The notes below the pieces were generated by a model that saw nothing but the letters and a program-made list of their open reading frames with translations, was not told where the DNA came from and made no database searches. From NCBI GenBank assembly GCA_949592205.1, contig CATIUR010000003.1, forward strand, positions 81,682,501 through 81,746,500: DNA of 64,000 nucleotides, read 5' to 3'. The DNA comes from Helichrysum umbraculigerum (lineage: Eukaryota; Streptophyta; Magnoliopsida; Asterales; Asteraceae). The position numbers and the translations under genes were made by a program. This document shows, one piece after another, positions 9,103 through 21,132 of the stretch. The stretch's first letter is position 1. Each line of letters starts with the position of its first letter.

Positions 9103-12100
9103 TGTAACACCCCCAAATTTAACAGTTTGCGGAAGCGACGTTTTGGGTGTTACTAATCAATAATCACAAGCACAAAGGATACAGTGAACGACTCTAAATG
9201 AGACGTTCGAAAAGTTATTACATTAATACATAAGTAGTTCAAAATACAAGCTCGAGTTCAGTAAATTCCTAGAGATTCTAATACATAACAACTAGTACAA
9301 AAGTAATGTATGAAAATCTCAAAGCTTGTAAATGCATGCGACTCGAGCTAAGTAAGCTTATCCTGCTGGGCATCCCTACTGATGATGTGTACCTGAGAAG
9401 CATTACTAAAACGGTCAACCAAAAGGTTGGTGAATCTCACAGGTTTGTAAGTAAGTAAACAGTTTGAACACACAAGTAGTATTTGTAAATCATAGCCAGC
9501 CAGCAATTAACGATCACAGGTTATGTTCATCGTTAACTTAATGTTTTAATAAGTGGGTGGTTGCAAGTCTTGCAACCCGTTTGATACAATCGCCATGAGC
9601 CACCATAGTTGAAGCTTAACGTACAGTAAATATAGGTACCCCCCTCATGAATGTAATCCAAAACATTCATACGGAACGAGTAAGAAACGCCCGTTTCTAC
9701 AGGAACGGTTCGTGGTAGTGCTTGCTACCCCGGGCGGGGATTGTCAGTCCCATATGGATCCATATACTAAAACTCGCGCTTATCACATAACTAACAACTA
9801 TGATTCAGGAGGATTTCATTGGATTAGTCGTAAACTCATGCAATTGGCGTATCGTTACTCTCATACAGTAAGTAAATCATGGCAGCAAGTAAGTTTTGTG
9901 TGTTCATGTAAAACAGTAATGCATCTCACCCCTGAGTATAAAACAGTAAAGTAGGGGCTGTAAGACTCACCTGAGTCTGGCAGACAATGCAGTAAGTAAG
10001 CAAGTAGTATCCCGAACTAGCAACCCTTAGCGTCCTAATACGCATAAGGTTTAGTAAGTAAATGGAATACTTGTAAGGTATCCATGCTAGTTGTTCCCAA
10101 ACTAGTTAATGTCCATTAGTTTGTTTGTAAGTTTGTAAATCGTAGTTTGTATAAAAGTTGTACGGTTCGTTTGTTATCGGTGTATAATAATAATTCCATC
10201 CATTATTATTATGTATTCATAGTAGTGGTACAGTTGTAAAGTATACTCGTATGATCGTTTGTTTGTATTACAACATGTATCGTTTGTATACGTTCCAATG
10301 GGCTTAGTCCCCCAAAGGGTACGAGTGAAACCTCGTAAGTATTCGTATGTATGTTCGTATCAGTTAACGTGTAATCCAGCACGTAACTAGTAAGTGAACT
10401 TGTAAGTTCGTATCGGATGTAATCCCGTGTAGTGTACAAGTGTAAGTTCGTTGGAGTGTAATCTCCTAAGTATTTCCAAGTGTAATCTCGTAAGCGTGTG
10501 TGAGTGAAATCTCACGTTCAGTTTAGTATAGACTTGTACGTATTCAAGTATCGTTGTATACTTCCAAAAGTATAGTATTTTCATGTATAGGTAACGCCGA
10601 GTAAAGTACGTTTACGTTTTAAGTATATTCCATACTTGTATAAAATGTAAGTTTCAATCAGCCTGTTATAGCGTCACTTGTATGCGTCACTTCTGTGTAT
10701 CATGCGACACTTAGGTAGTGTCGTGTTATGTTATCTGTTTCAATATGTATGCGACACTTAAATAGTGTCGGTATTAAGATGGTGCGTCACTAGGTAAGTG
10801 ACGTTATCAAGTATAGTTTCTCATCAGTGCGTCACTATGATAGTGACGGTATAAAGTGTCGTGGTCAAACAGTGCGTCACTAACGAAGTGACGGTATAGG
10901 TGAGTAAATCAGTTTATGGGGCGACACTCGACAAGTGTCGGTATATACATGTATGCGTCACTGATGAAGTGACGGTATGATGGTCGGTGACGTCATCAGT
11001 AGTAACCGGACGTCATTCGTTTCTACTGAAAGTGTTAAGTTTCTATCGATGATAGCGGCACTAATGAAGTGTCGCTTGTTTCTGCTGAACGTTATATGGT
11101 GGCGTCACTAAAGGAGTGACGCTCGTTACTACTGAAAGTTATATGGTAGCGTCACTTATAGAGTGTCGTGTTGTTTCTGCCGAAGGTGTTATGTTTGCGT
11201 CACTAAGGAAGTGACGGTATAGTGTTTTAGCGGCACTTAGGAAGTGTCGCGTATGGACGGTTCGTGACATATGCGTCACTCAGACGTAGTGACGCATAAC
11301 TGGCGTGAGCCATGCGACACTAGCGTCTGGCCAGTTTTTGATTCGTGTCGAAAACGTATTTAACGAGTTCCGTTCAAGATGAAACTTTTATATAAGTTAT
11401 ATTATGTTATGTTGAGTTCATAAAAATTGTTGGATGTCGTTTTTAATGTTCGTAGTGTCGTTTTATTTAAAAATGACCAAAACCGACATTTTCGTAAAAG
11501 TGTTCAAAAACGCGTTTCAAGTATATTTTTGGACATCACTAAGCTAGGGGAACATTTATCTAGCAAAATAAAAGTAATCGGAAAAGTTTCGGGTCGCCGG
11601 AAAACTTACAAAGTTGTCGAAACGAAAATCCGAAAAGATACGACTGTAGCCCTCGTTCTCGTGATCGCTTTTCTCCAAACGGGTATGGACCTTCGAGGTG
11701 TTTTTGTGGTGTTTTTAGGGTGTTTTAGTGATGGTTTTTAGAGAGAGAGAGTGAGAACCGATTGAGAGAGAGAGAGAGAAAGAATGATTGAGTATGGTGA
11801 TGTTGTGTTTGTGTGTTGGAATGGGAAAAGAGGTGAGGCTTAAAGCCCCTCACCTTGGGCCGGTTATGGTGGGGCCACCATGTGTGGTCTCACCAAATTT
11901 TGCTCCCCCGTGTTTGCGCTCCGTGCGGTGTTCGTTTCCCCGGTCGTTTAAATGAAAAAAAAAATCATTTTATACGCGATTTAATATACGTTTAAAAATA
12001 CGAAATAATATTCGATAAATAAATTTGTAGTATTTTACCAAAATACTAGTTTTTAAGTTATAAAAATATAACTTTGTTTCGTTTTGTCGGTTGGTCGAGT

Positions 12101-12414
12101 TTTCGGAGAGTTCGGTAACGTTTTGGTTAAAACGTACGTTTTCATTATATTATAAACATAATATAAAGTAGTAATCAAAGTAATTAAATAATTTCACACT
12201 ATTTAATAATTGTTTTACCAGTGTACGCAAGTTTGTACAATTGTAGTTTTATACGATTTGAACAAATCGTATACGCGTGTATATATGTATATATTCCATC
12301 CATATATATATATATAAGGTAAGTAACGTATTTAATCCTATTTCATATTAATTACAAGTAGTAAACACGTAATTAGGAAAATTTTAAATTTACCCTAATT
12401 TTGGGGTTGTTACA
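9103..12414 (-). repeat. R2 3' LTR (left copy, 3312 bp)
   Basis: On the plus strand it begins TGTAACACCCCC and ends GGGGTTGTTACA, next to the inverted PPT. It contains the array of GTGACG/GTGTCG hairpins (10671-11328), the mini-palindrome block (about 10300-10570) and a GA-rich tract at 11741-11785. Confidence 0.94.
10671..11328 (-). repeat. GCGTCACT/AGTGACG hairpin array in R2 3' LTR
   Basis: More than ten inverted repeats occur in about 650 bases. Examples are GCGTCACT-AACGA-AGTGACG near 10874 and GCGACACT-CGAC-AAGTGTCG at 10921-10940. Two arm types, GTGACG and GTGTCG, alternate, and the two arms of a unit nearly always agree. It replaces the TGTGTCGCA array at the matching place in the R1 LTR. 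Confidence 0.88.
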
Positions 12415-12428
12415 TTCTCCCCTTGTTA
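12415..12428 (-). other. R2 polypurine tract
   Basis: The inverse of the R1 PPT (TTCTCCCCTTGTTA on the plus strand) abuts the 3' LTR. Confidence 0.9.
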
Positions 12429-12775
12429 ATAAAATTTCGTCCCGAAATTTGTTCGAAGTAGTAATCGGTAGTTAGTTATTCATCAGGTAGCTACAATGAG
12501 TACTAGTAGCCTACAGTAGTAGAGTAGGTTCTATGGGATGACTTGTTTAAAGTACGAATAATATGCGAGTTCCCGGTCTCAACCAGTGTGAGCTATTTGG
12601 GAAAAGAGTTTGTTATCGGTAATCCAAGTGTAATACAAATTTTATGGTTGGGATTCGTACAGTCGGTCGTTTCCTAATCCTATTGGGTACTTAGGATTTA
12701 AGAAAGCACATAGAAAGTAAGGTAACACATAGAATCTGTTAAGCAAGAGATTTAGGAGAAAACAGTTTCGGGTAA
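12429..12775 (-). other. R2 spacer where the second ORF is missing
   Basis: The sequence aligns with the R1 stretches on both sides of the second ORF, joined near a short shared AAACA. It holds no gene. This is the footprint of a deletion (or of an acquisition in R1). Confidence 0.75.
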
Positions 12776-13867
12776 TCAAAGAATGAGCGTACCCGGGTTG
12801 AGTAAATCACAGAGTCTCGGATTCGGGTCATCCTCCCTAGCGTTAATGACATAAGCTCTACTCTTCGTGTAGTTGGTTCGGGTTTTCAGCTTTGGGCAAT
12901 CCTTCCTGAAGTGCCCGGTACCATTGCACTCATAGCAGGTTTTGGGTGCGCTGGTGTTGGTATTAGTAGTGTTGGTTTGGCAGTCTTGGGCCAGGTGCCC
13001 GAATTTCTTGCATTTGGTGCAAGGACAGGAGCCATTATGATGGCGACTACATTTGGAGCAGTAAGGCTTGCTCCCCTTGTAAGCCTTTGAGTCATTGGCG
13101 TTGACAGTTGCAGGCTTTTTGTCAGAGGTCGGGTTGGATGAGTGGGAAATCACTTCCCATTTACGTTTGTTATTCGCAGGTGGGGTTGAAGTCGAGCCAC
13201 GGCGAACAGAATTTGCCGTTAACTCATGAGCCATACGAATGGCGCTTTGAATAGTTCCCGGTTTAGATGAAGTAACTAAGTCTTGTAGTCGTTCGGGAAG
13301 TCCATCAACATACTTTTCGATCCTTTTGTACTCAGGATCAACCATGGATGGGCACAGAAGTGCCAACTGGTGGAAGCGGTTGGTGTAACCGGTGATATCG
13401 TCACCCTGCATCTTGTGATTCCAGAATTCCATCTCTAGTTGTTTCAGCTCATCTCTTGGGCAGTACTCGCCCCTCAGCATATTCTTCAGTTCATCCCAAT
13501 GTAGTTTGTAAGCATCGGCAATGCTCACAGTTTGCGCATAAGTATTCCACCAGGTAAGGGCGGTGTCAGAAAAGGTGCTGGCGGCGAACTTAACTTTATC
13601 CTCTTCCTTGCAGTTGCAGATGAGGAACACAGATTCGATTTTCTCGGTCCAACGTATCAGACCGATTGCTCCTTCAGTTCCTGCAAAGTTCAGCGGCTTG
13701 CAGTTATGGAAGTCTTTATAGGTGCAGGTTTTGGGTTGTGGTCCATTGTTGGCAGTATCTTCGCTACCAGGAGCTGATGTTCGGGTAGCTAGGGCTTGGG
13801 CCACACTACGGGCAATTATACCCGCTACTTCGGCTTCAGTAAGAGTGATTTGTCGTCGAGGAGGCAT
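12776..13867 (-). CDS. gag: R2 Gag, intact, 363 residues
   Basis: This is the same length and architecture as R1 Gag: an N-terminal MPPRRQITLTEAE start shared with R3, a capsid core with GTEGAIGL and ALTWWN, a basic linker, a Cys/His cluster (PYCSKCSRHHNGSC) and two CCHC knuckles (CTKCKKFGHLAQDC and CYECNGTGHFRKDC). The frame stops just past the gag/protease boundary. No other gene is left in the element. An open gag in a very young element without enzymes fits a non-autonomous element whose own Gag packages its RNA while pol functions come in trans. That role is an inference. Confidence 0.93.
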   Translation of the reverse strand: MPPRRQITLTEAEVAGIIARSVAQALATRTSAPGSEDTANNGPQPKTCTYKDFHNCKPLNFAGTEGAIGLIRWTEKIESVFLICNCKEEDKVKFAASTFSDTALTWWNTYAQTVSIADAYKLHWDELKNMLRGEYCPRDELKQLEMEFWNHKMQGDDITGYTNRFHQLALLCPSMVDPEYKRIEKYVDGLPERLQDLVTSSKPGTIQSAIRMAHELTANSVRRGSTSTPPANNKRKWEVISHSSNPTSDKKPATVNANDSKAYKGSKPYCSKCSRHHNGSCPCTKCKKFGHLAQDCQTNTTNTNTSAPKTCYECNGTGHFRKDCPKLKTRTNYTKSRAYVINAREDDPNPRLCDLLNPGTLIL

Positions 13868-14731
13868 GTTCCTTGAAACAATAAATAAAGAACATGTGAG
13901 GGTTTGAATAAGAATTATGACGGTGATGATTTAGTAAGTTCAAAGAAAATTTCGTCAAAGGTTGAAATTTGTTCAAAGTTTGTGGGTTATAAATAAGTTT
14001 ATACAGTTTCAAAATTTTTTGAGAATTTTATAAAACATTTTGTAAGAAATTTTGTAACATGTTCGATAAAAATATATTTGTTATAAAATTTGATAGTAAT
14101 AGTTGTTTGTAAAATTTTGAAGTCTGCTGGAGACTTGGGTTGAAAATGATTTTATTATGATACATCTAACGGTATGGTGGGGCACGTAATAGGATGTCAT
14201 AAACGCAGAATTTGGTAGGAATAGCAAATGAAAACAAGGTCTCGATCTTCATATCGAAGACTGTTGAAGTAACTATGGTTGTCAGTTATAACGGTGTGGA
14301 AGTCTTCGGACGTAAGCCGGTAGTCGTGAATTCATAAAAGTTAAATAAGGACAGAATGACGAGAATCGAGTTGTCGTTGGTTTGATGATATTTTTAAGGA
14401 ATATTAATTTCGTAGTGGTCGAGAGAGAGTATCGTATCGGGGAAAGAGGCCTATGTATATATATATATATCACATAACCGCCTAGTTCGTGTCTAGCACA
14501 ATCAAGTAAGAGTCCCGGTTCTCTCGAGGTCAGAGTCAGCTAATGCATTCCGGTTCAACATAACCCCTTTCAGAACTTACATCATCCTCATTTAATTGTA
14601 CATAGTTGATCAGGCTATGTTAAATTAAACTTGTATGATGTACTTCCTGAACCAGTTATATCTAATGAGGAATACTGCCTAACGGTCATAGTCTAGGCCC
14701 ACTAAATGCAACCTAGTTCACTATAACCTTA
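13868..14731 (-). other. R2 untranslated leader
   Basis: This is about 860 bases between PBS and gag, homologous to the R1 leader, with a TA repeat near 14455-14470. I see no gene. Confidence 0.8.
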
Positions 14732-14744
14732 GGCTCTGATACCA
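14732..14744 (-). other. R2 primer-binding site (initiator Met tRNA)
   Basis: GGCTCTGATACCA on the plus strand is the inverse of TGGTATCAGAGCC, three bases from the LTR. Confidence 0.95.
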
Positions 14745-14747
14745 ATC

Positions 14748-17700
14748 TGTAACACCCCCAAATTTAACAGTTTGCGGAAGCGACGTTTTGGGTGTTACTA
14801 ATCAATAATCACAAGCACAAAGGATACAGTGAACGACTCTAAATGAGACGTTCGAAAAGTTATTACATTAATACATAAGTAGTTCAAAATACAAGCTCGA
14901 GTTCAGTAAATTCCTAGAGATTCTAATACATAACAACTAGTACAAAAGTAATGTATGAAAATCTCCAAGCTTGTAAATGCATGCGACTCGAGCTAAGTAA
15001 GCTTATCCTGCTGGGCATCCCTACTGATGCTGTGTACCTGAGAAGCATTACTAAAACGGTCAACCAAAAGGTTGGTGAATCTCACAGGTTTGTAAGTAAG
15101 TAAACAGTTTGAACACACAAGTAGTATTTGTAAATCATAGCCAGCCAGCAATTAACGATCACAGGTTATGTTCATCGTTAACTTAATGTTTTAATAAGTG
15201 GGTGGTTGCAAGTCTTGCAACCCGTTTGATACAATCGCCATGAGCCACCATAGTTGAAGCTTAACGTACAGTAAATATAGGTACCCCCTCATGAATGTAA
15301 TCCAAAACATTCATACGGAACGAGTAAGAAACGCCCGTTTCTACAGGAACGGTTCGTGGTAGTGCTTGCTACCCCGGGCGGGGATTGTCAGTCCCATATG
15401 GATCCATATACTAAAACTCGCGCTTATCACATAACTAACAACTATGATTCAGGAGGATTTCATTGGATTAGTCGTAAACTCATGCAATTGGCGTATCGTT
15501 ACTCTCATACAGTAAGTAAATCATGGCAGCAAGTAAGTTTTGTGTGTTCATGTAAAACAGTAATGCATCTCACCCCTGAGTATAAAACAGTAAAGTAGGG
15601 GCTGTAAGAGTCACCTGAGTCTGGCAGACAATGCAGTAAGTAAGCAAGTAGTATCCCGAACTAGCAACCCTTAGCGTCCTAATACGCATAAGGTTTAGTA
15701 AGTAAATGGAATACTTGTAAGGTATCCATGCTAGTTGTTCCCAAACTAGTTAATGTCCATTAGTTTGTTTGTAAGTTTGTAAATCGTAGTTTGTATAAAA
15801 GTTGTACGGTTCGTTTGTTATCGGTGTATAATAATAATTCCATCCATTATTATTATGTATTCATAGTAGTGGTACAGTTGTAAAGTATACTCGTATGATC
15901 GTTTGTTTGTATTACAACATGTATCGTTTGTATACGTTCCAATGGGCTTAGTCCCCCAAAGGGTACGAGTGAAACCTCGTAAGTATTCGTATGTATGTTC
16001 GTATCAGTTAACGTGTAATCCAGCACGTAACTAGTAAGTGAACTTGTAAGTTCGTATCGGATGTAATCCCGTGTAGTGTACAAGTGTAAGTTCGTTGGAG
16101 TGTAATCTCCTAAGTATTTCCAAGTGTAATCTCGTAAGCGTGTGTGAGTGAAATCTCACGTTCAGTTTAGTATAGACTTGTACGTATTCAAGTATCGTTG
16201 TATACTTCCAAAAGTATAGTATTTTCATGTATAGGTAACGCCGAGTAAAGTACGTTTACGTTTTAAGTATATTCCATACTTGTATAAAATGTAAGTTTCA
16301 ATCAGCCTGTTATAGCGTCACTTGTATGCGTCACTTCTGTGTATCATGCGACACTTAGGTAGTGTCGTGTTATGTTATCTGTTTCAATATGTATGCGACA
16401 CTTAAGTAGTGTCGGTATTAAGATGGTGCGTCACTAGGTAAGTGACGTTATCAAGTATAGTTTCTCATCAGTGCGTCACTATGATAGTGACGGTATAAAG
16501 TGTCGTGGTCAAACAGTGCGTCACTAACGAAGTGACGGTATAGGTGAGTAAATCAGTTTATGGGGCGACACTCGACAAGTGTCGGTATATACATGTATGC
16601 GTCACTGATGAAGTGACGGTATGATGGTCGGTGACGTCATCAGTAGTAACCGGATGTCATTCGTTTCTACTGAAAGTGTTAAGTTTCTACCGATGATAGC
16701 GGCACTAATGAAGTGTCGCTTGTTTCTGCTGAACGTTATATGGTGGCGTCACTAAAGGAGTGACGCTCGTTACTACTGAAAGTTATATGGTAGCGTCACT
16801 TATAGAGTGTCGTGTTGTTTCTGCCGAAGGTGTTATGTTTGCGTCACTAAGGAAGTGACGGTATAGTGTTTTAGCGGCACTTAGGAAGTGTCGCGTATGG
16901 ACGGTTCGTGACATATGCGTCACTCAGACGTAGTGACGCATAACTGGCGTGAGCCATGCGACACTAGCGTCTGGCCAGTTTTTGATTCGTGTCGAAAACG
17001 TATTTAACGAGTTCCGTTCAAGATGAAACTTTTATATAAGTTATATTATGTTATGTTGAGTTCATAAAAATTGTTGGATGTCGTTTTTAATGTTCGTAGT
17101 GTCGTTTTATTTAAAAATGACCAAAACCGACATTTTCGTAAAAGTGTTCAAAAACGCATTTCAAGTATATTTTTGGACATCACTAAGCTAGGGGAACATT
17201 TATCTAGCAAAATAAAAGTAATCGGAAAAGTTTCGGGTCGCCGGAAAACTTACAAAGTTGTCGAAACGAAAATCCGAAAAGATACGATTGTAGCCCTCGT
17301 TCTCGTGATCGCTTTTCTCCAAACGGGTATGGACCTTCGAGGTGTTTTTGTGGTGTTTTTAGGGTGTTTTAGTGATGGTTTTTAGAGAGAGAGAGTGAGA
17401 ACCGATTGAGAGAGAGAGAGAAAGAATGATTGAGTATGGTGATGTTGTGTTTGTGTGTTGGAATGGGAAAAGAGGTGAGGCTAAAAGCCCCTCACCTTGG
17501 GCCGGTTATGGTGGGGCCACCATGTGTGGTCTCACCAAATTTTGCTCCCCCGTGTTTGCGCTCCGTGCGGTGTTCGTTTCCCCGGTCGTTTAAATGAAAA
17601 AAAAAATCATTTTATACGCGATTTAATATACGTTTAAAAATACGAAATAATACTCGATAAATAAATTTGTAGTATTTTACCAAAATACTAGTTTTTAAGT

Positions 17701-18056
17701 TATAAAAATATAACTTTGTTTCGTTTTGTCGGTTGGTCGAGTTTTCGGAGAGTTCGGTAACGTTTTGGTTAAAACGTACGTTTTCATTATATTATAAACA
17801 TAATATAAAGTAGTAATCAAAGTAATTAAATAATTTCACACTATTTAATAATTGTTTTACCAGTGTACGCAAGTTTGTACAATTGTAGTTTTATACGATT
17901 TGAACGAATCGTATACGCGTGTATATATGTATATATTCCATCCATATATATATATATAAGGTAAGTAACGTATTTAATCCTATTTCATATTAATTACAAG
18001 TAGTAAACACGTAATTAGGAAAATTTTAAATTTACCCTAATTTTGGGGTTGTTACA
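14748..18056 (-). repeat. R2 5' LTR (right copy, 3309 bp)
   Basis: It is nearly identical to the left copy. The length difference of 3 is explained by a C-run indel and a GA-run indel. It is followed by GTGTC. Confidence 0.95.
16315..16970 (-). repeat. GCGTCACT/AGTGACG hairpin array in R2 5' LTR
   Basis: This is the right-hand copy of the array at 10671-11328, differing by only a few bases. Confidence 0.88.
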
Positions 18057-18061
18057 GTGTC
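18057..18061. repeat. R2 target-site duplication, right copy
   Basis: GTGTC, identical to 9098-9102. Confidence 0.95.
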
Positions 18062-18166
18062 CTCGCTACCGGGTGGTGTTCGGGTAGCCAAGGCTTCGGT
18101 CACACTGCGGGCAATTATTCCCGCGATTTCAGCTTCGCTAAGGGTAATTTGACGACGAGGAGGCAT
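18057..18166 (-). pseudogene. gag: R3 gag N terminus
   Basis: A start codon at 18166 opens with MPPRRQITLSEAE, the family Gag start, and the frame runs to the R2 insertion. It continues in frame at 9102. An in-frame start further upstream at 18244 gives a longer N terminus, but the shared MPPRRQ start is preferred. Confidence 0.88.
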
Positions 18167-18603
18167 GATACTGAGTAAGAAAGAACAAAGAAAGGAAGTG
18201 AGATACTCGTCCGAGTGCGATGAATTTGGTGGTGTGTTTGTCATTCCGAGATAAAACGTTAGAGAGAAAGAGGCCTATATTCATATAATATAATATAGCC
18301 TAAAGTTGTAATGAGGTCTATTCATGTAAATATATGTATATCACATAATAACCTATTGAGTGTCTAGCACAGACGTGTTTTGAGTCCCGTTTCTCTCGAG
18401 GTCAGAGTCAACTAATGTATCCTGTTCAGCCATAACTTCCTTCAGATCTTACATCATCTTTATTTAATTGTACATAGTTGATCAAGCTATGTTAAATTAA
18501 ATTCGTATGCTGTAATCCCTGAACTGGTTATACCTAATAGGGAATACTGCCTAACGGTCATAGTCTAGGTCCACTAAATGCAACCTAGTTCACTATAACC
18601 TTA
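18167..18603 (-). other. R3 untranslated leader
   Basis: This is non-coding sequence of 437 bases between PBS and gag, half the length of the R1 and R2 leaders but homologous near the PBS. Confidence 0.7.
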
Positions 18604-18616
18604 GGCTCTGATACCA
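18604..18616 (-). other. R3 primer-binding site (initiator Met tRNA)
   Basis: GGCTCTGATACCA on the plus strand, three bases from the LTR start TGTGACACCCC. Confidence 0.94.
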
Positions 18617-19562
18617 ATCTGTGACACCCCTAAATTTGATGATTTGCGGAAGCTTGATTTGGGTGTCACTAATCAATATACAAAGTACATAAGATATAAT
18701 GAACGACCACTATATGCGTCGTTTTAAACTTGTATAGATAAAGTAAATGTTTACATCAAAATAAGTTACATTAGCTCGGTTCCTGAAATTGAGAGATTAC
18801 ATAGCATAATTACTTTTACAAAATATAATAATGCAATTCAATCTCTAGTTGTATGTATGCTGACTCGAGCTAATAGTTCCTGCTTGTGCAGCCAACCTAC
18901 TGCGGGGTACCTGTGATAAATACTAAAATGGGTCAGCGAAAACGCTGGTGAGCTCACAGGTTTGTATGTCAATGTATAGTTGTAAGAACCGCAAGATTTA
19001 TATTGATTTTAAAATGCAATTAAGCAAAATAAAAGTTATACTGTCCATGAGCACATAGTCTGAGCTTAACTTGATTTGTCAGGCCCACTTAAGGAAACCT
19101 AACTTGAAATGCCTCCTACGAGTGCCTAATCAACACTCGTCTTCCCAAATGCTAATACATCCGTTTGACCGGTTAGTGCGTGCTAACCCGGATGAGGATT
19201 GTCAATCCCATATGATATCATATACTAACATTCACGCTATAAATACTAGAGACTATGCTATGGAGGACTTTAAATTGATTAGCTTGAAACTCATGTAGTA
19301 TTTGAAGTTTGGCACTTGCGTTCTACTTGTAAAACAAAACAGAGCAGTATTATCACACCCCTAGTTGTAAAATAGTGAAAATGGGGCTATGAAACTCACC
19401 TGAGTCTTGAAGTGTTAATTTAATAAGCTCGAAGTAATTAGTTGTGAGTTGGTGTCCAAAGACTTGAAACCTGAATGTGTCCACGACACTTGAATTGTTA
19501 TTAATTGTACAGATATCCCAAAGGACTACCTTTGTAGTTGTTATACAACTATGTATACATGT

Positions 19563-19680
19563 CCAAATTACTACGATTTGGTTGATTGAGTAGTTACAAG
19601 TTATTACGACTTGTTTGACTGACTTGATACAAGTTACAACGACTTGTTTGATTGAATTGATACAAGTTACAACGACTTGT
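19563..19680 (-). repeat. 33-bp tandem palindromes in R3 LTR
   Basis: Three units of ACAAGT-N7-ACTTGT start at 19596, 19629 and 19662. A fourth, CCAAAT-N7-ATTTGG at 19563-19581, has a different but still complementary arm pair. Confidence 0.88.
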
Positions 19681-19883
19681 TTGATTTTAAGAAAAGTTGT
19701 GAAAACTTGTACGGCCCGTTGGTGATCGATGAAATTTAAATATTTAAATGTTCTAATTATGATTTGACATGTTAACCTCGAAAAGTATGTCTCATAGTGT
19801 TTGAAAAGTCACATTGTATAGCGGGTTGAAGTTGTAATAGTTCGACACTTAGTGAAATTGTATTTTGAAATCCTGCTGTTTTA

Positions 19884-20169
19884 TGCGACACAATCGTGCG
19901 ACACTAAATGGGTTATGCGACACAAGGGTTGTGTCGCATATGAGTGCGACACAATGTCCATACGACACAAGGGTTGTGTCGCATGGATGCGAAATGCTGA
20001 TTCAACAGCGACATAGTGGTTGTGTCGTATGGGGTATGCGACATAGTCGTTATGTCGCAAGGCTTGCGACACTAATTATCTGATACGACATAAGGTACGA
20101 CACAATGAATTTTATGCGACACAAAAGCCAAAATGCGACACAACATGCGACACAAGGCTTGTGTCGCAT
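19884..20169 (-). repeat. TGTGTCGCA hairpin array in R3 LTR
   Basis: Perfect units TGCGACACAA-GGG-TTGTGTCGCA (19916-19938) and TGCGACACAA-GGC-TTGTGTCGCA (20146-20168) occur among worn copies. The sequence after the last unit (ATGAACACCAGCCCAGAAA) is shared with R10. Confidence 0.9.
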
Positions 20170-21132
20170 GGATGAACACCAGCCCAGAAAGTCCGGCTGT
20201 TCGCGATTTTTCCGACCAAAACCCAATTTAAACTCGTTTTTAAGCTATAAAACTTGTTATATTCATGTATTTGGACATATATAGCTAAATATAACATTAT
20301 TACACTAAAACAAACTCAAATTCGTTAGATCTAAGAGTTTTTATAAAAATTCTTACAATCGAGATTTGAAGAGGATGGAGTCCGAAAATGATGTTGGTGC
20401 TTTTGATAATCTTGTTCCACTTGTCGAGAGGATTCCGAAAATGTAAAATTTGTGTGTCGATTTGATGATTCCGAAATTTTGTGACTTTTGGTTTGGGAGT
20501 GTTTTGGGTTTGTGTGTGTGTTTAGTTAGATGAGAATGAAGAAGATTGGGGGTGGGTGATGATGATGGCTGATTTTTGGAGGGTGAGGGCCCACCAAAGT
20601 GTGGGTCTCCATCTTTTTAAATTCCAGTACACGCGTCCCGCGCGATATTTGTTTTTCCCGATTGTTTAAACGTTTAAATGATTTTATAAACGTTAAATTA
20701 TAAATTTGTAAAACCCGAATATTTATTTAATATTTGACTTGAAGTATTTCACCAAACACTTAATACTTGAGTTATAATTTATAACTTCATTTGTTTTGGT
20801 TCGTTTGCGCGTTTAATATTTTATTCGCGTAGACTTTGTTTGTAACATACAAACTTGACTTGAAATTTTATCAAAATAATATTTTGATGTAATCGTATTA
20901 TTAAATAATATTTCATTATTTAATTAAATTGTTCACCAACGTCCGCAATTAATTGTACCGAGATTCATTCGATTAGAAACTTGTACGATTTAAACAAACC
21001 GCATAATTGTAGATATATATTCAACAATATATATAATGATTCGTCACATTAATTAGCCTAACACAGAACTAATTACATGTATTAAAACTTGATTAGGCAC
21101 TAAATTCTAGTCCTAATTTGACGGGTGTCACA

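Larger units (their letters stand above)
9103..18056 (-). mobile_element. R2: complete non-autonomous gag-only LTR retrotransposon
   Basis: This is a complete element with two LTRs of about 3.31 kb, an initiator-Met PBS, gag, PPT and a 5-bp TSD (GTGTC). The internal region is only about 2.3 kb and codes gag alone. The LTR pair differs by about 11 substitutions and two small indels over 3.3 kb by eye (about 0.3%), the lowest value in the window. It belongs to the same family as R1 but has a different hairpin array in the LTR and has lost the second ORF by a deletion of roughly 0.75 kb between gag and PPT. Confidence 0.95.
7583..21132 (-). mobile_element. R3: Ty3/gypsy element, 5' half, split by R1 and R2
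   Basis: The pieces on the minus strand are the 5' LTR (18620-21132), PBS (18604-18616), leader, gag N terminus (18057-18166), R2 insertion (9103-18056), then the rest of gag and protease (7583-9102) up to the R1 insertion. Gag is of the same lineage as R1 and R2, and R3 is the only member here that keeps protease. It could represent the autonomous partner type. It is broken by two insertions and a frameshift. R3 itself inserted into the internal region of R4, and the five bases after its LTR are GTTAA (21133-21137). Confidence 0.88.
18620..21132 (-). repeat. R3 5' LTR (2513 bp)
   Basis: On the plus strand it runs from TGTGACACCCC to GGGTGTCACA. It has the same layout as R1 and R2 but is clearly diverged. 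It contains the 33-bp palindromic repeats at 19563-19680 and the TGTGTCGCA array at 19884-20169. A TATA-like TTTAAAAAG on the minus strand near 20613-20622 would place the array some 450-730 bases downstream of transcription start. That placement is a guess. Confidence 0.9.

Noticed and set aside
9712..9954. 80-codon open frame, also at 15356-15598
   Set aside because: It is antisense within R2 LTRs and duplicated only because the LTR is.
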